Source: Shewanella sp. KX20019 (lineage in GTDB: Bacteria; Pseudomonadota; Gammaproteobacteria; Enterobacterales; Shewanellaceae). Taken from it: a stretch of DNA of 64,000 nucleotides. The position numbers and the translations under genes are program-made. Every line of letters starts with the position of its first letter. Position 1 is the stretch's first letter. This document shows positions 16,208 to 24,966 of this stretch, piece by piece. The stretch lies in the NCBI RefSeq assembly GCF_016757755.1, contig NZ_CP068437.1, forward strand, positions 1 to 64,000. Direction: 5' to 3'. The notes under the pieces are model-generated. The model ran no database searches. It saw only the letters and a program-made list of their open reading frames with translations, and was not told the DNA's origin.

Positions 16208-16317
16208 GTATTTACAGTTAAAACTGGAGTTTATTGCATTTTTGAATCAAAAATAAATTCTCCTGAAAATAAAAATGCAGAGCTAAGTTATCCAGATCTA
16301 AAAATTAAAAACGAATT

Positions 16318-19300
16318 TTATTTTTCAAAAAAGAATGGTTTTCTCTCTTTTCCGCGATTTTTATTGCCGCCATTCAACTGGTCCATGGTTTCGGCATTGT
16401 ACAGTTTGCCGTTTACCATGGTGTAAGTGACGCGGTCGGTTACGCGAATATCTTCTAGAGGGTTACCGTCGATAACAATCAAGTCAGCCAATTTACCCTG
16501 CTTGATTGAACCAATTTGATGGTCCATTGCAAAGTGCTTGGCTGGATTAATTGTTGCAGTTTTTAGCACTTCAAGATTACTCATTCCGCCTTGAGCAAAC
16601 ATCCACATCTCCCAATGTGCTGCTAAACCTTCTCGCTGGCCATGAGCACCGATGTTTGCTTTAACTCCAATGTCATTCAGTTCATTGGCAACACGGGCAA
16701 CATTGAAATGGTTGTAATGTTCATCGGGTGCAGTAGGGCGACGCATTGAACGGGCATCCAAAATATCGGATGGCACATACATTGACAGGCGAGGGTGAGC
16801 CCAAACATCTGTTTTATCGTACCAGTAGTTTTCACCGGATATGCCGCCATAAGCAACCACCAATGTTGGCGTGTAGCCTACTTCGGTTTGGCTCCAGAAC
16901 TGTTTAATATCACTATAGATATTTGCCGCAGGTAGTGAGTGTTCAATTCCTGTATGGCCGTCAGCAATCATGGTGAGGTTATGCTGCAGCAAGCTGCCGC
17001 CTTCAGGTACCACCATCATTTCAAGTTCGCGTGCTGCTGCAATGACTTGTTGACGTTGATTTCGCCTAGGCTGGTTGTAACTCTTTACGCTAAAAGCACC
17101 TACTTTTTTTAGTCGCTCTAGGTGAAATTTAGCATCATCTAACGAGTCGATATGTGATGTGTAGCCAGGCGCATTGGCACCATATAAAATCGTTCCGGTT
17201 GAAAAAATACGCGGGCCTGCGATGTTACCTGCTTTTTGTTGCTCTGATGCAGCAAAAATTTCGGTGGTGTCATTAGATGGATCATGAATCGCCGTCACCC
17301 CAAGTGACAGATTCGAGTAAAGCTCCCAGTTTTGCTGCGGGATGATTTCACTTTCACCTTGAGCGCCGTGAGCATGAGCGTCAAATAAGCCGGGCATTAG
17401 TGTCTTACCCTTGATGTCGATGACAGTTGCATCACTAGGAATATCGATGACAGAGGCTGAACCGACACTAATAATATGGTTATCTTTTACGATAACAGTG
17501 CCATTTTCGATCACCTGATCATTTTCCATGGTGATAATATTACCGCCAACAAATGCAATTGTTCCACGTGGAACATCGGCTTTCTTGCTGAAACCCAGAT
17601 CGGTAATCGTTGGTTCTACTTTGGTGTCTTCAGCTTGTTCACTGTACTGAGTGTCAACTTTAACCTGATATAGCTCCGGGCCAAGTGTCCAATAAAGCTG
17701 GTCGTTGCTGTTGTTCCAACTGATACTCTCACCAGCGCGCACGCTTAGCTGAGATACAGGCAGGTTATTCGCCTTAGGGCCTATCTCTACGGTTTCGCCA
17801 TGCTTAGCAAAAGGGGTAACAAAAACCTTAAAGCGTTCCGCAAAAGCGAGTTGTTTACCGTCAGGTGAAACTCTAAACTCTGTTGCATGCTTGCTGGTGT
17901 AGTGAATTCTCTTCTCGAACCCATTTAAGCCAATAGAGGCAAGTTGTGGCGTTTCGCCACTTTCCATAAAGTAGACGCGTGTGTTATCTGCGCCAAATTG
18001 GGGCTGGTAACCAGAGGCTGTTATCTTAGTATTTTTATCGCCATCAACATCGATTTGGTACAGACCTGTTTCCTGTGACCATGTTCGAGGAGTGATATAT
18101 CCGCCCTTGGCTTTACGATAAACAATGGTTTCACCGTCTGGAGAAAAGGTCGGTTCTACGTATTTACCTGGCTCTTTAGTCAGTACTTTTACGCGTTTAT
18201 TACGGACTTTTGCTAAGCTGACTGTGCCTTGCTCTTGGTCATCCCAAGTGGTGAATACAATTCGTTTTCCATCGCGAGACCATTGCGGGAACAGTTCTCG
18301 AAGATCGCTATCGAGCTTGGTTAAACGCTCCATTTTGCCATCAGCTAGGCTCTTGACCCAAATCTTACCCAGAGCTTCGAACGCCACTTTTTTACCGTCA
18401 GGCGAGACTTGCGCCATTCGTAGCATCTTCACATCGAAGACATCTTTATCCAGATCTTGTTGGAAGCGAACTGCGGGTTGCACTGCGCGTTCTGACTTAA
18501 CCGTGAAGGGGATCTGCGCAACGGTCTTAGAATGAACTTCAAGCTTGTTAATTTTACCGTTAGCCCAGAAGACAATTTCTTGATTATCTGCAGTCCAGCT
18601 CATGGTTGGATACACACCGTGAATAGCCCAGGTCTCTTGCATATCACGGTCAAGATCACCGTACAGTTTTTCTGTTTTACCTGATTTCAAATCCAATAGA
18701 TAAAGAGATGACTGGAAACCATCGCGCTTAATGTAAGCAAGCTTCTCTCCATCAGGGCTTGGCGTTGGACGAATTGCGCCGCCAGTGCCTTGAATAAGGA
18801 CTTCGATATCGCCAGTTTGTGTATCGTAACGTTTGATTTTATAAATGCCTTTCACTGAGTCTTTCGAATAGTGGAAGGTTTTTCCTGGGGTCGCATCTTG
18901 GCTAAAGTAGATGTAACGTCCATCGGGTGAGTATGCGGGTTCGCCTAAGTCTTTTTGTTCATTCGGTCTCTTAGTTAACTTTACCCCTTCACCACCTGCA
19001 ACGTGGTACATCCAGACCTCGCCAGCGCCTAAACTACGGCTACCGGTATAATGTTTACGTGCAACTAGATATTGTCCATCAGGACTCCATGCAGGGCTGT
19101 TCAGGAGGCGGAATGTTTCTGTGGTGACTGGGCGAGGGTTGCTACCGTCGGCTTCCATAATCCAGATGTTATCGCCGCCATCTTCATCAGAGGTAAACGC
19201 AATATACTTGCCGTCAGGGCTGTAGACTGGTTGCATCTGCCAAGCGATACCCTTGGCTAATGGTTTGGCGTCGCCGCCGTCGACTGATATCTGGTAGATA

Positions 19301-19515
19301 TCGCCGAGCAGGTCAAACACTATATGCTTACCGTTAGGGCTGACACTGACATTCATCCAAGTGCCTTCATTAACATCAATCTTTACTTGTTGAAGAGGCG
19401 CATTTGCCGGGGCGTTGACTTGCCATGCTTTTTTGTCTTCTTCTTCCGCTAAAGTGGGAATACTAAAACTAAGTGCGATGGCTGCGTATAGCGGGGTGAG
19501 CTTATTCTTTAACAT
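16318..19515 (-). CDS. Periplasmic amidohydrolase with N-terminal TolB-like beta-propeller
   Basis: A 1065-residue exported protein. A signal peptide (MLKNKLTPLYAAIALSFS, cleavage near TLA-EE) precedes a long array of PD40/TolB-like blades, recognisable by repeated SPDGKYIAF and SWSPDGQYL-type motifs over roughly residues 40-620. An amidohydrolase domain follows, with the metal-binding HxH in GLFDAHAHG near residue 713, the lysine-containing SVKSYNQPRR, the later histidines in GHTGIEHS and NIGAHGQREG, and the closing IKQGKLADLIVIDGNPLEDI. This architecture is common in marine gammaproteobacteria and is thought to act on cyclic amides or peptides, but the substrate is unknown. The gene contains a perfect parS-like palindrome in frame (encoding DVPRGT). 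It stands alone on the minus strand. Confidence 0.9.
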   Translation of the reverse strand: MLKNKLTPLYAAIALSFSIPTLAEEEDKKAWQVNAPANAPLQQVKIDVNEGTWMNVSVSPNGKHIVFDLLGDIYQISVDGGDAKPLAKGIAWQMQPVYSPDGKYIAFTSDEDGGDNIWIMEADGSNPRPVTTETFRLLNSPAWSPDGQYLVARKHYTGSRSLGAGEVWMYHVAGGEGVKLTKRPNEQKDLGEPAYSPDGRYIYFSQDATPGKTFHYSKDSVKGIYKIKRYDTQTGDIEVLIQGTGGAIRPTPSPDGEKLAYIKRDGFQSSLYLLDLKSGKTEKLYGDLDRDMQETWAIHGVYPTMSWTADNQEIVFWANGKINKLEVHSKTVAQIPFTVKSERAVQPAVRFQQDLDKDVFDVKMLRMAQVSPDGKKVAFEALGKIWVKSLADGKMERLTKLDSDLRELFPQWSRDGKRIVFTTWDDQEQGTVSLAKVRNKRVKVLTKEPGKYVEPTFSPDGETIVYRKAKGGYITPRTWSQETGLYQIDVDGDKNTKITASGYQPQFGADNTRVYFMESGETPQLASIGLNGFEKRIHYTSKHATEFRVSPDGKQLAFAERFKVFVTPFAKHGETVEIGPKANNLPVSQLSVRAGESISWNNSNDQLYWTLGPELYQVKVDTQYSEQAEDTKVEPTITDLGFSKKADVPRGTIAFVGGNIITMENDQVIENGTVIVKDNHIISVGSASVIDIPSDATVIDIKGKTLMPGLFDAHAHGAQGESEIIPQQNWELYSNLSLGVTAIHDPSNDTTEIFAASEQQKAGNIAGPRIFSTGTILYGANAPGYTSHIDSLDDAKFHLERLKKVGAFSVKSYNQPRRNQRQQVIAAARELEMMVVPEGGSLLQHNLTMIADGHTGIEHSLPAANIYSDIKQFWSQTEVGYTPTLVVAYGGISGENYWYDKTDVWAHPRLSMYVPSDILDARSMRRPTAPDEHYNHFNVARVANELNDIGVKANIGAHGQREGLAAHWEMWMFAQGGMSNLEVLKTATINPAKHFAMDHQIGSIKQGKLADLIVIDGNPLEDIRVTDRVTYTMVNGKLYNAETMDQLNGGNKNRGKERKPFFFEK
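17560..17575. other. parS-like site inside the amidohydrolase gene
   Basis: A second perfect TGTTCCACGTGGAACA, identical to the one at 16184, lies inside coding sequence and is read as the codons for Val-Pro-Arg-Gly-Thr. A 16-bp perfect match in a coding region 1.4 kb from another is unlikely by chance. ParB binding is inferred. Confidence 0.72.
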
Positions 19516-19587
19516 GCTAATCCTATCGTTTTTTTTCTAATTGTTCAGGAGTGACAATATTGGTAACTAATTGAGTGAACTACGGTA

Positions 19588-19632
19588 ACTGTTATCGCAT
19601 AAATTCGTTAACAGTAAAACAGAAATACTGTT
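19588..19632. promoter_or_regulatory. Cluster of ACTGTTA/TAACAGT half-sites upstream of the amidohydrolase
   Basis: ACTGTTA (19588-19594) and TAACAGT (19609-19615) form a perfect inverted repeat with a 14-base spacer. The second arm, extended as AACAGTA (19610-19616), also pairs with TACTGTT (19626-19632). The three half-sites lie 73-117 bases upstream of the amidohydrolase start, a plausible operator position. The regulator is not identified. Confidence 0.35.
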
Positions 19633-19785
19633 TCAATTAGTTAAAGCGCTGATGGCGTATATCGGAATTAAGTTCGGTAGAAGTTTACTGGGTAAGTAGA
19701 TTTAAATTGGATGATTTTATTGAACGGTTGAAGAGGGTAAAAGCCGCCTTGCTTCAGCTAAAGCGGATACCTGAAATATCTGTGG

Positions 19786-20031
19786 TTATAGCCCTTTCTT
19801 TATCAAATATTGATAAGGGGTCGCTTCAGTTTGACTCGCTATAAGAGTGTGATCCATGAATTCACAAAAACTCGGAATATCACGCGTTGTCGCGGGATCA
19901 TCTGCAATAATCAATAATGTTTCACCATCGTTCATGCGTCTAACTGACTTGCGTACCATCATAACGGGTTCCGGACATCTTAATCCTAAAGCGTCAAGTT
20001 GGTGTTGTGCAGCATTAAATTGGTCGCTCAT
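19786..20031 (-). CDS. tusA: Sulfurtransferase TusA
   Basis: TusA is a small sulfur carrier that takes persulfide sulfur from IscS and passes it to TusBCD-TusE for 2-thiouridine formation in tRNA. The product is 81 residues, the E. coli length. The catalytic cysteine lies in the family motif LGLRCPEPVM (Cys19), followed by the conserved DDPATTRDIPSFCEFMDH. It is transcribed alone, with 270 bases to the upstream end of the amidohydrolase gene and 306 bases to the divergent radical SAM gene. Confidence 0.95.
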   Translation of the reverse strand: MSDQFNAAQHQLDALGLRCPEPVMMVRKSVRRMNDGETLLIIADDPATTRDIPSFCEFMDHTLIASQTEATPYQYLIKKGL

Positions 20032-20337
20032 ATTACCTCAGCAGAACGATTAAACAGAAGAGGCTAATATTACTCCAGCACTGATGTATATCCAAGCTTG
20101 TCGCTAGATTTTGTGAACTTGGCTTTGTTTGCTAAAAGCGCAAGGTTCCACGTGGAACACTAATAAAGGCATTACTCTATACCTGCACTTTGAAGTAGAA
20201 CAGGTATAATTCATTTGCTAGAATCCATTCCATATTTTTTGGGCAACAATCCTGACATAGGGGGTTGCTGCCACACTCTGTGGTTACAGACTGTTGTGCG
20301 CAGAGTATATTCCAGTTTTACTATTTAAAGGCAGGCT
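20032..20337. other. Divergent intergenic region between tusA and the radical SAM gene
   Basis: This 306-base gap contains a parS-like site at 20144-20159 and a perfect -10 hexamer TATAAT at 20205-20210 on the plus strand with only a poor -35. The radical SAM start is preceded by AGGCAGG. No cobalamin-riboswitch-like structure was recognised even though the downstream gene has a B12-binding-type domain. No small gene was seen. Confidence 0.65.
20144..20159. other. parS-like site (14-bp core intact)
   Basis: GGTTCCACGTGGAACA keeps the full palindromic core GTTCCACGTGGAAC; only the outermost base differs from the 16184 and 17560 sites. It is the third such site within 4 kb and lies in an intergenic region, free of coding constraint. 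Confidence 0.7.
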
Positions 20338-22269
20338 ATGACCGTTCTTCTAATGACTCCACCTATGACCCAGCTGAATACACCGTATCCGGCAACGGCG
20401 TATTTAACGGGTTTTTTGCGCTCTAGAGGTTATGAGGCGGTTCAGCGTGATCCTGCTATTGAGCTTTTCTTAGAAATGATGACAGCGCCGGCATTGGAGA
20501 TTATTCGTCAGCATGTGGAAGAAAACTTTGAGCACTTTGAAGACGACGAGCTGCCTGATGTTATCAGAACCTTTCTGGCTGAGTTTGACCGTTACCACCT
20601 GACTGTTGAGACTGCTATTCGCTTCTTGCAGGGTAAAGATCCAAGTCTGGCACTGCGTATCAACTCCCGTCGTTTTTTGCCTGAAGGTCCTGCATTTGAC
20701 GCTATTGCTCAGATGGAAGCGGTATCTGGCGATGTGTTGCAAGCCGCTTTTGGTAATCTAGGGGTGCAAGATAAAGCCAAGTATTTAGCAACGCTGTTTA
20801 TTAATGACCTGTCGAACGTCATTACTCAGGGCGTAGATCCCTATTTTGAAGTGAGTCGTTATGGTGAGCAATTAGCCGCGGCCAACCCAAGTTTTGACAA
20901 CCTATACGATACCTTGATGGATGAGCCTAGTTTTAGCTCAGAAATTTTGGAACAGTTGGTTGAGCTATATTTGGAAGAAACTCAGCCTAGCGTAGTGGCG
21001 TTAACCGTACCTTTTCCCGGCAACATGTTAGGAGCCTTACGTATAGCGCAAACTTGTAAAGCCATCAATCCGGAAATTCCCATCGTAATGGGTGGTGGTT
21101 TTATCAATACTGAGCTGCGCGCGCTGAAAGACCCGAGAGTATTTGAGTTTGTCGATTTTATCTGTCTGGATGACGGTGAGCGTCCTTTAATAACGCTGCT
21201 GGAATACCTTCAAGGCCAACGTGAGGTTGACTCCCTGATGCGAACCTATTTCCTCGCAGAGGATGAAAATGGTGAGCCACACGTACACTTCAATGAGAAT
21301 AAACAACTCCACGACATCCCGCAAACCGAAGTTGGTGCACCGATATATGATGGCCTGCCATTGGGGGACTATCTGTCTCTATGTGAAATGCTTAACCCCA
21401 TGCATCGCATCTGGAGCGATGGACGCTGGAATAAACTGACCATAGCTCATGGCTGTTACTGGCGTAAATGCAGCTTTTGCGATGTCAGTCTAGATTATAT
21501 CGATCGCTACGATGCTGCCGGAGCCGATATTTTGGTGGATAGAATTGAACAAATTATCGAAGAAACTGGAGAGACTGGCTTCCATTTTGTCGATGAAGCG
21601 CTGCCACCAAAGGTATTGTTTTCGCTAGCAAAAAGATTAATTGAACGCAACGTAGTGATCAGTTGGTGGGGCAATATTCGCTTTGAGAGGACATTTAGCC
21701 ATGCGCGTTGCCAGTTGTTGGCTGATTCCGGTTGTATTGCGGTTAGCGGTGGTCTCGAGGTGGCGTCAGATCGCCTATTGAAGCTGATGAAAAAAGGCGT
21801 CAGTGTTGAGCGAGTTGCCCACGTAACTAAAGCCTTCAGTGATGCTGGTATACTGGTTCATGCCTATTTGATGTATGGCTTTCCAACGCAAACCGAACAA
21901 GAAACCGTTGATTCACTGGAAATGGTGCGTCAGATGATGGAGCAAGGTTGTTTCCAGTCCGCATACTGGCATCGCTTTGTGGCCACGATTCACAGCCCAA
22001 TTGGTTTGAACCCTGAGAATTTTGGTATCACGCTTGCTGAGCGTCCTGAGATCTTATTCGCTGAAAACGATGTGGACTTCACTGATCCAACCGGAACAGA
22101 TCATGAAATGCTTGGTGAAGGGCTGCGTAAGGCTATCTACAATTATATGCACGGTATTGGCTTTGATCAGCCGATGAGCTTTTGGTTTAACCAGCCTGTA
22201 CACACAGAGATGAAAAAAGACCTGGTATTAAATGCGATTAACAATCTAATCGCCAGCAATGAAGAGTGA
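20338..22269 (+). CDS. B12-binding domain-containing radical SAM protein
   Basis: A 643-residue protein with an N-terminal region starting MTVLLMTPPMTQLNTPYP, a cobalamin-binding-like Rossmann region (around VVALTVPFPGNMLGALRIA and IPIVMGGGFINTELRAL, residues about 215-265) and a radical SAM domain. The cluster-binding motif is HGCYWRKCSFCDV, that is Cys-X4-Cys-X2-Cys, rather than the common Cys-X3-Cys-X2-Cys. GFHFVDEALPP, SWWGNIRFERTF and YLMYGFPTQTEQETVDSLEMV follow, as in other members. The canonical B12-ligand motif DxHxxG is not visible, so cobalamin binding is uncertain. The substrate is unknown. It is followed by a candidate terminator and appears monocistronic. Confidence 0.87.
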   Translation: MTVLLMTPPMTQLNTPYPATAYLTGFLRSRGYEAVQRDPAIELFLEMMTAPALEIIRQHVEENFEHFEDDELPDVIRTFLAEFDRYHLTVETAIRFLQGKDPSLALRINSRRFLPEGPAFDAIAQMEAVSGDVLQAAFGNLGVQDKAKYLATLFINDLSNVITQGVDPYFEVSRYGEQLAAANPSFDNLYDTLMDEPSFSSEILEQLVELYLEETQPSVVALTVPFPGNMLGALRIAQTCKAINPEIPIVMGGGFINTELRALKDPRVFEFVDFICLDDGERPLITLLEYLQGQREVDSLMRTYFLAEDENGEPHVHFNENKQLHDIPQTEVGAPIYDGLPLGDYLSLCEMLNPMHRIWSDGRWNKLTIAHGCYWRKCSFCDVSLDYIDRYDAAGADILVDRIEQIIEETGETGFHFVDEALPPKVLFSLAKRLIERNVVISWWGNIRFERTFSHARCQLLADSGCIAVSGGLEVASDRLLKLMKKGVSVERVAHVTKAFSDAGILVHAYLMYGFPTQTEQETVDSLEMVRQMMEQGCFQSAYWHRFVATIHSPIGLNPENFGITLAERPEILFAENDVDFTDPTGTDHEMLGEGLRKAIYNYMHGIGFDQPMSFWFNQPVHTEMKKDLVLNAINNLIASNEE

Positions 22270-22339
22270 TCTGCAGTTAAGGGGGAGCACTAGAGCAATA
22301 TTAGCTTCAGGCAAATCATAACAGGTTTAACCTATCAAA

Positions 22340-22372
22340 AAGGTCACTCTCTTTTGTCGGGAAAGTGGCCTT
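22340..22372. terminator. Candidate hairpin after the radical SAM gene
   Basis: AAGGTCACTCTC (22340-22351) and GAAAGTGGCCTT (22361-22372) pair with one mismatch and one G-U pair. The tail is AT-rich rather than a clean T-run, so termination strength is uncertain. It lies in the gap between two convergent genes. Confidence 0.4.
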
Positions 22373-22455
22373 ATATATTTTAGCGATAACAGGTTTAGCG
22401 CCTTCAACGAACAATTTGAGCTGCGTTGACCTGCATCTCTTGCGGCCGCTTTGGT

Positions 22456-22917
22456 CTAGAGCTGCTTTTCCATGACTAGCACATCGATACCATGATAATT
22501 GACCTGTTCCACAGGTTGCCAACCAAGCGAGCTATACAGCCCACCAGACATATCTTCAGTTTGTAAGTTGATGCTGATTACCCCTAGCTGCTTGGCTTTT
22601 TCAATAACAGCTTCAACAAGGGCCTTGCCGACGCCAACTCCTCTAAAAGCCGGGGCAACATAAACGCCACCTAACCAATGTTCTCTATTAGGATATATAT
22701 CCATCTCGTGGAAGCGCAGTTGCGCCGCTCCCATCAGTTTACCTTCAGTTTGTGCCAAGATAATCAGTGGCAATTTACTATGATTGAGGTAATCTCCGAG
22801 TTTCAACTCAAGTTCTACGGTGCTGCGACCCTCACCAATATAACCCCACTCATCGCTATACCATTGTGCAATTTGAGGTAACGCATGTGGTTTTTCTGCC
22901 AGTAAAAAAAGCTGCAT
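22456..22917 (-). CDS. GNAT family N-acetyltransferase
   Basis: A 153-residue protein of the GNAT superfamily, which transfers acetyl groups from acetyl-CoA to amines. Motif A is clear: GVYVAPAFRGVGVGKALVEAVIEKAKQLG (written in full this spans residues about 86-114, with the R-G-V-G-V-G pyrophosphate loop). It is followed by the beta-strand INLQTEDMSGG and the family C-terminal LYSSLGWQPVEQ. The substrate cannot be told from sequence. The gene is alone on the minus strand and converges on the radical SAM gene. Confidence 0.88.
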   Translation of the reverse strand: MQLFLLAEKPHALPQIAQWYSDEWGYIGEGRSTVELELKLGDYLNHSKLPLIILAQTEGKLMGAAQLRFHEMDIYPNREHWLGGVYVAPAFRGVGVGKALVEAVIEKAKQLGVISINLQTEDMSGGLYSSLGWQPVEQVNYHGIDVLVMEKQL

Positions 22918-23102
22918 TAGCGCATATTTCCTTTAATCATTTATTTTAACATTAATTTAACGGCTGCTTGTTTAGTATTGAATAAAGCATTGGGGGAATA
23001 TGGTTAAATGTGTTGCCAGTAAGTCAATATACCCGATACCAATAAAATAAAAAGTCCATTTATGGAGGTTATATCTGTTTTTTTATAAGTTGGAGCTGTT
23101 GC

Positions 23103-23121
23103 ACAACTTTTCCTAAGTTGT
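23103..23121. promoter_or_regulatory. Inverted repeat upstream of the envelope-lipoprotein locus
   Basis: ACAACTT (23103-23109) and AAGTTGT (23115-23121) form a perfect 7-bp inverted repeat with a 5-base spacer, about 75 bases before the first gene of the locus. The sequence just downstream is AT-rich (TATTGTATC) and may hold the promoter. A regulator is not identified. Confidence 0.3.
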
Positions 23122-23196
23122 TGTGGTATTGTATCTTTATTGCAATTGGTTAGTGTTTTTAACCATGGGTATTATTTGAAGGAAGATTAAACCAAC

Positions 23197-23946
23197 ATGG
23201 ATAGTTGTGAGCAGCCAATCAAGGTTAGTTTTTGGAGTAAACTGCAAAGTGTCGCCCTGACAGTTGTTGCGGTAATGTTGTCTCTAGGGCAGTGGAATGA
23301 CACTAAAGATGCACTCAGTTCTGTTTATGAGGCGTTTGTTGCCAACTGGACTCACGATATTGAATATAAGCAAATATCGACCCTACATGTAGGTCAAACT
23401 CAAGCCTATGTCACTAGCGTTTTCGGTAATCCTCACGTATCCAAAAAATCTCAGTCAGATAGCGATATTGTTTATTTCTACTATGGAAATAAAAAGTATC
23501 AACTGACGTTAGCGATCAAAGATCAACGTTTATCTGGCTATGCCATTGTTGGCCTTGAGGCGGATTTTCAAGTTTCGGTACCTTATACAGCACAGACATT
23601 GTTATCGACTCCGTTAGACAGTTATTTTGCTGAAACAGAAACATATTTTTCTGATGCAAATAACATTGAGTATTACGCTGAATCACATGACTTAGGTAAG
23701 AAAGTGATGTTCTACAACCTAATACTGGGTTCGGTAAATTACGGCAACTTTAGTGATAGCGACAGCTCAGCTGTAAATCAATTGAATGCTGATTTGGATC
23801 GAGGGATTGAAGATGTCAGTAGTGCTTTAGCTGCCAGCAGAAATTTATATCCCAATTATTTTGCCGTAACTGAGCTTGCGCCTAAGGTGATGGTTGAAGG
23901 ATTACTAACGCATTTTGAATATAAAACACTTTTAAAAATAGATTAA
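23197..23946 (+). CDS. Uncharacterised membrane-anchored protein with BamE/SmpA-like segment
   Basis: I do not recognise this 249-residue protein with certainty; it resembles proteins called ETEC_3214-type in enterobacteria. A single hydrophobic segment (about residues 16-32, LQSVALTVVAVMLSLGQW) suggests an inner-membrane anchor. The following region, around STLHVGQTQAYVTSVFGNP and then DIVYFYYGNKKYQLTLAI, has the rhythm of the SmpA/OmlA (BamE-like) fold: a G-x-T motif, a G-N-P turn and an alternating strand pattern. It is the first gene of a five-gene plus-strand run of envelope proteins and ends 15 bases before the next gene, so a shared transcript is likely. ATG 23197 follows GAAGGAAG (23178-23185). 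Confidence 0.7.
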   Translation: MDSCEQPIKVSFWSKLQSVALTVVAVMLSLGQWNDTKDALSSVYEAFVANWTHDIEYKQISTLHVGQTQAYVTSVFGNPHVSKKSQSDSDIVYFYYGNKKYQLTLAIKDQRLSGYAIVGLEADFQVSVPYTAQTLLSTPLDSYFAETETYFSDANNIEYYAESHDLGKKVMFYNLILGSVNYGNFSDSDSSAVNQLNADLDRGIEDVSSALAASRNLYPNYFAVTELAPKVMVEGLLTHFEYKTLLKID

Positions 23947-23961
23947 TGTCAAGGATGAAAA

Positions 23962-24930
23962 ATGAATCTAAAACTTAGCGCTATATTTTTGGGGCTAACT
24001 CTCGTTGCTGCTTGTCAGTCGACAAGTAAGACGCCCGACTGGTACTTAAACCCTATGGTGACAAATGCTGCTGAGTTGGTTGCTGTTGGTCAGGGCGCTT
24101 CCCTTCATCAAGCTAAGCAAAAGGTAATGAGTGCGCTGAATCAACAATTGTGGACTGAAGTTAAGTCTAGCGGGTTGAGCCGTAATATTGCTAATGACAT
24201 TAATGGTCAGGAGCATTATCAGCAGCTGAACGACTTTAGCGTAAATACCAAAACATCAGCCGTGATCCTAAATGGCGTGATTTTTTCAAAAGCGCTGCAA
24301 GCGGGCGATACATTTTATGTTGAAGCAAAGGTAGCCAAGGATAATGTTAAGGCTCAGTTGATTGCAGATATCGAAAACTACAATAGTCAGGCTCAATTTG
24401 AATTGGGCACATTAGCGCAAACAGACCCACTCGTTTGGTGGTTAAGAAATGTCGATGTGAGTGAGCTTGAAAGCAGCATGGCTAGCAGGTTATCAATGCT
24501 ATCTGCCTTATCATCAACAAATATTATACCTAACAATCTCATTCCTAAATTGAAGGCTAGGGTGGCTGAAGTACACTCAGGTATTAAAGTTGTTATTGCA
24601 GCTACCGCACAAGATCGATGGATGAAAAAGTCTATAACAGCATATTTCACTGAGTACGAAATCCAGGTTGTTGACAGCGACAAAGACAGTTTCAGCCACA
24701 AACTTATTCTCGATAGCGATTGGCGTAAAAATTATATCTCCGATATGTACATCTCTACGGTGCAAGTGAACCTCGTACTAAAGAATAATCATAATTTAGT
24801 GGTGGCTAGTAATGAGATCATCGCCAATGCAAATTCTGTGACCAGTTTTGAGCGCGCCGATGAGGGTGCTTCACGCCGTTTTTCTGCCGAATTAGAAGAG
24901 CAGGATTTTTGGAAAGCTTTAGGGCTTTAG
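23962..24930 (+). CDS. LPP20 family lipoprotein
   Basis: A 322-residue lipoprotein. The signal peptide has lipobox VAAC (Cys18) followed by QSTSK; no Asp at +2, so outer-membrane sorting is expected. Residues about 25-120 match the LPP20 pattern: PDWYLNP, a glycine-rich turn VAVGQGASLHQAKQKVMSALNQ, and the strand TFYVEAKVAKDNVKAQL. The C-terminal half (from about residue 185) looks like a TolB/CsgG-type alpha/beta unit (IKVVIAATAQDRWMKKSITAYF). LPP20-type proteins include FlgP of Vibrio, an outer-membrane flagellar ring component; no flagellar gene is near here. Function unknown. Confidence 0.75.
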   Translation: MNLKLSAIFLGLTLVAACQSTSKTPDWYLNPMVTNAAELVAVGQGASLHQAKQKVMSALNQQLWTEVKSSGLSRNIANDINGQEHYQQLNDFSVNTKTSAVILNGVIFSKALQAGDTFYVEAKVAKDNVKAQLIADIENYNSQAQFELGTLAQTDPLVWWLRNVDVSELESSMASRLSMLSALSSTNIIPNNLIPKLKARVAEVHSGIKVVIAATAQDRWMKKSITAYFTEYEIQVVDSDKDSFSHKLILDSDWRKNYISDMYISTVQVNLVLKNNHNLVVASNEIIANANSVTSFERADEGASRRFSAELEEQDFWKALGL

Positions 24931-24966
24931 TTTATTTTTTTAATTTAATTTAATATGGATATAGAT

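Larger units (their letters stand above)
16008..16317. other. Intergenic region between tag and the amidohydrolase gene
   Basis: This 310-base gap between convergent genes holds a perfect 7-bp tandem repeat (16105-16172), a long hairpin whose core is a parS-like palindrome (16176-16207), and about 110 bases of AT-rich sequence next to the amidohydrolase stop. No credible coding region or RNA gene was seen. Confidence 0.8.

Noticed and set aside
20032..20337. Cobalamin riboswitch upstream of the B12-type radical SAM gene
   Set aside because: No B12-box-like conserved segment could be recognised in the 306-base gap.
22316..22522. 68-codon minus-strand open frame after the radical SAM gene
   Set aside because: It overlaps the acetyltransferase gene in another frame, has no recognisable motif and no good start context.
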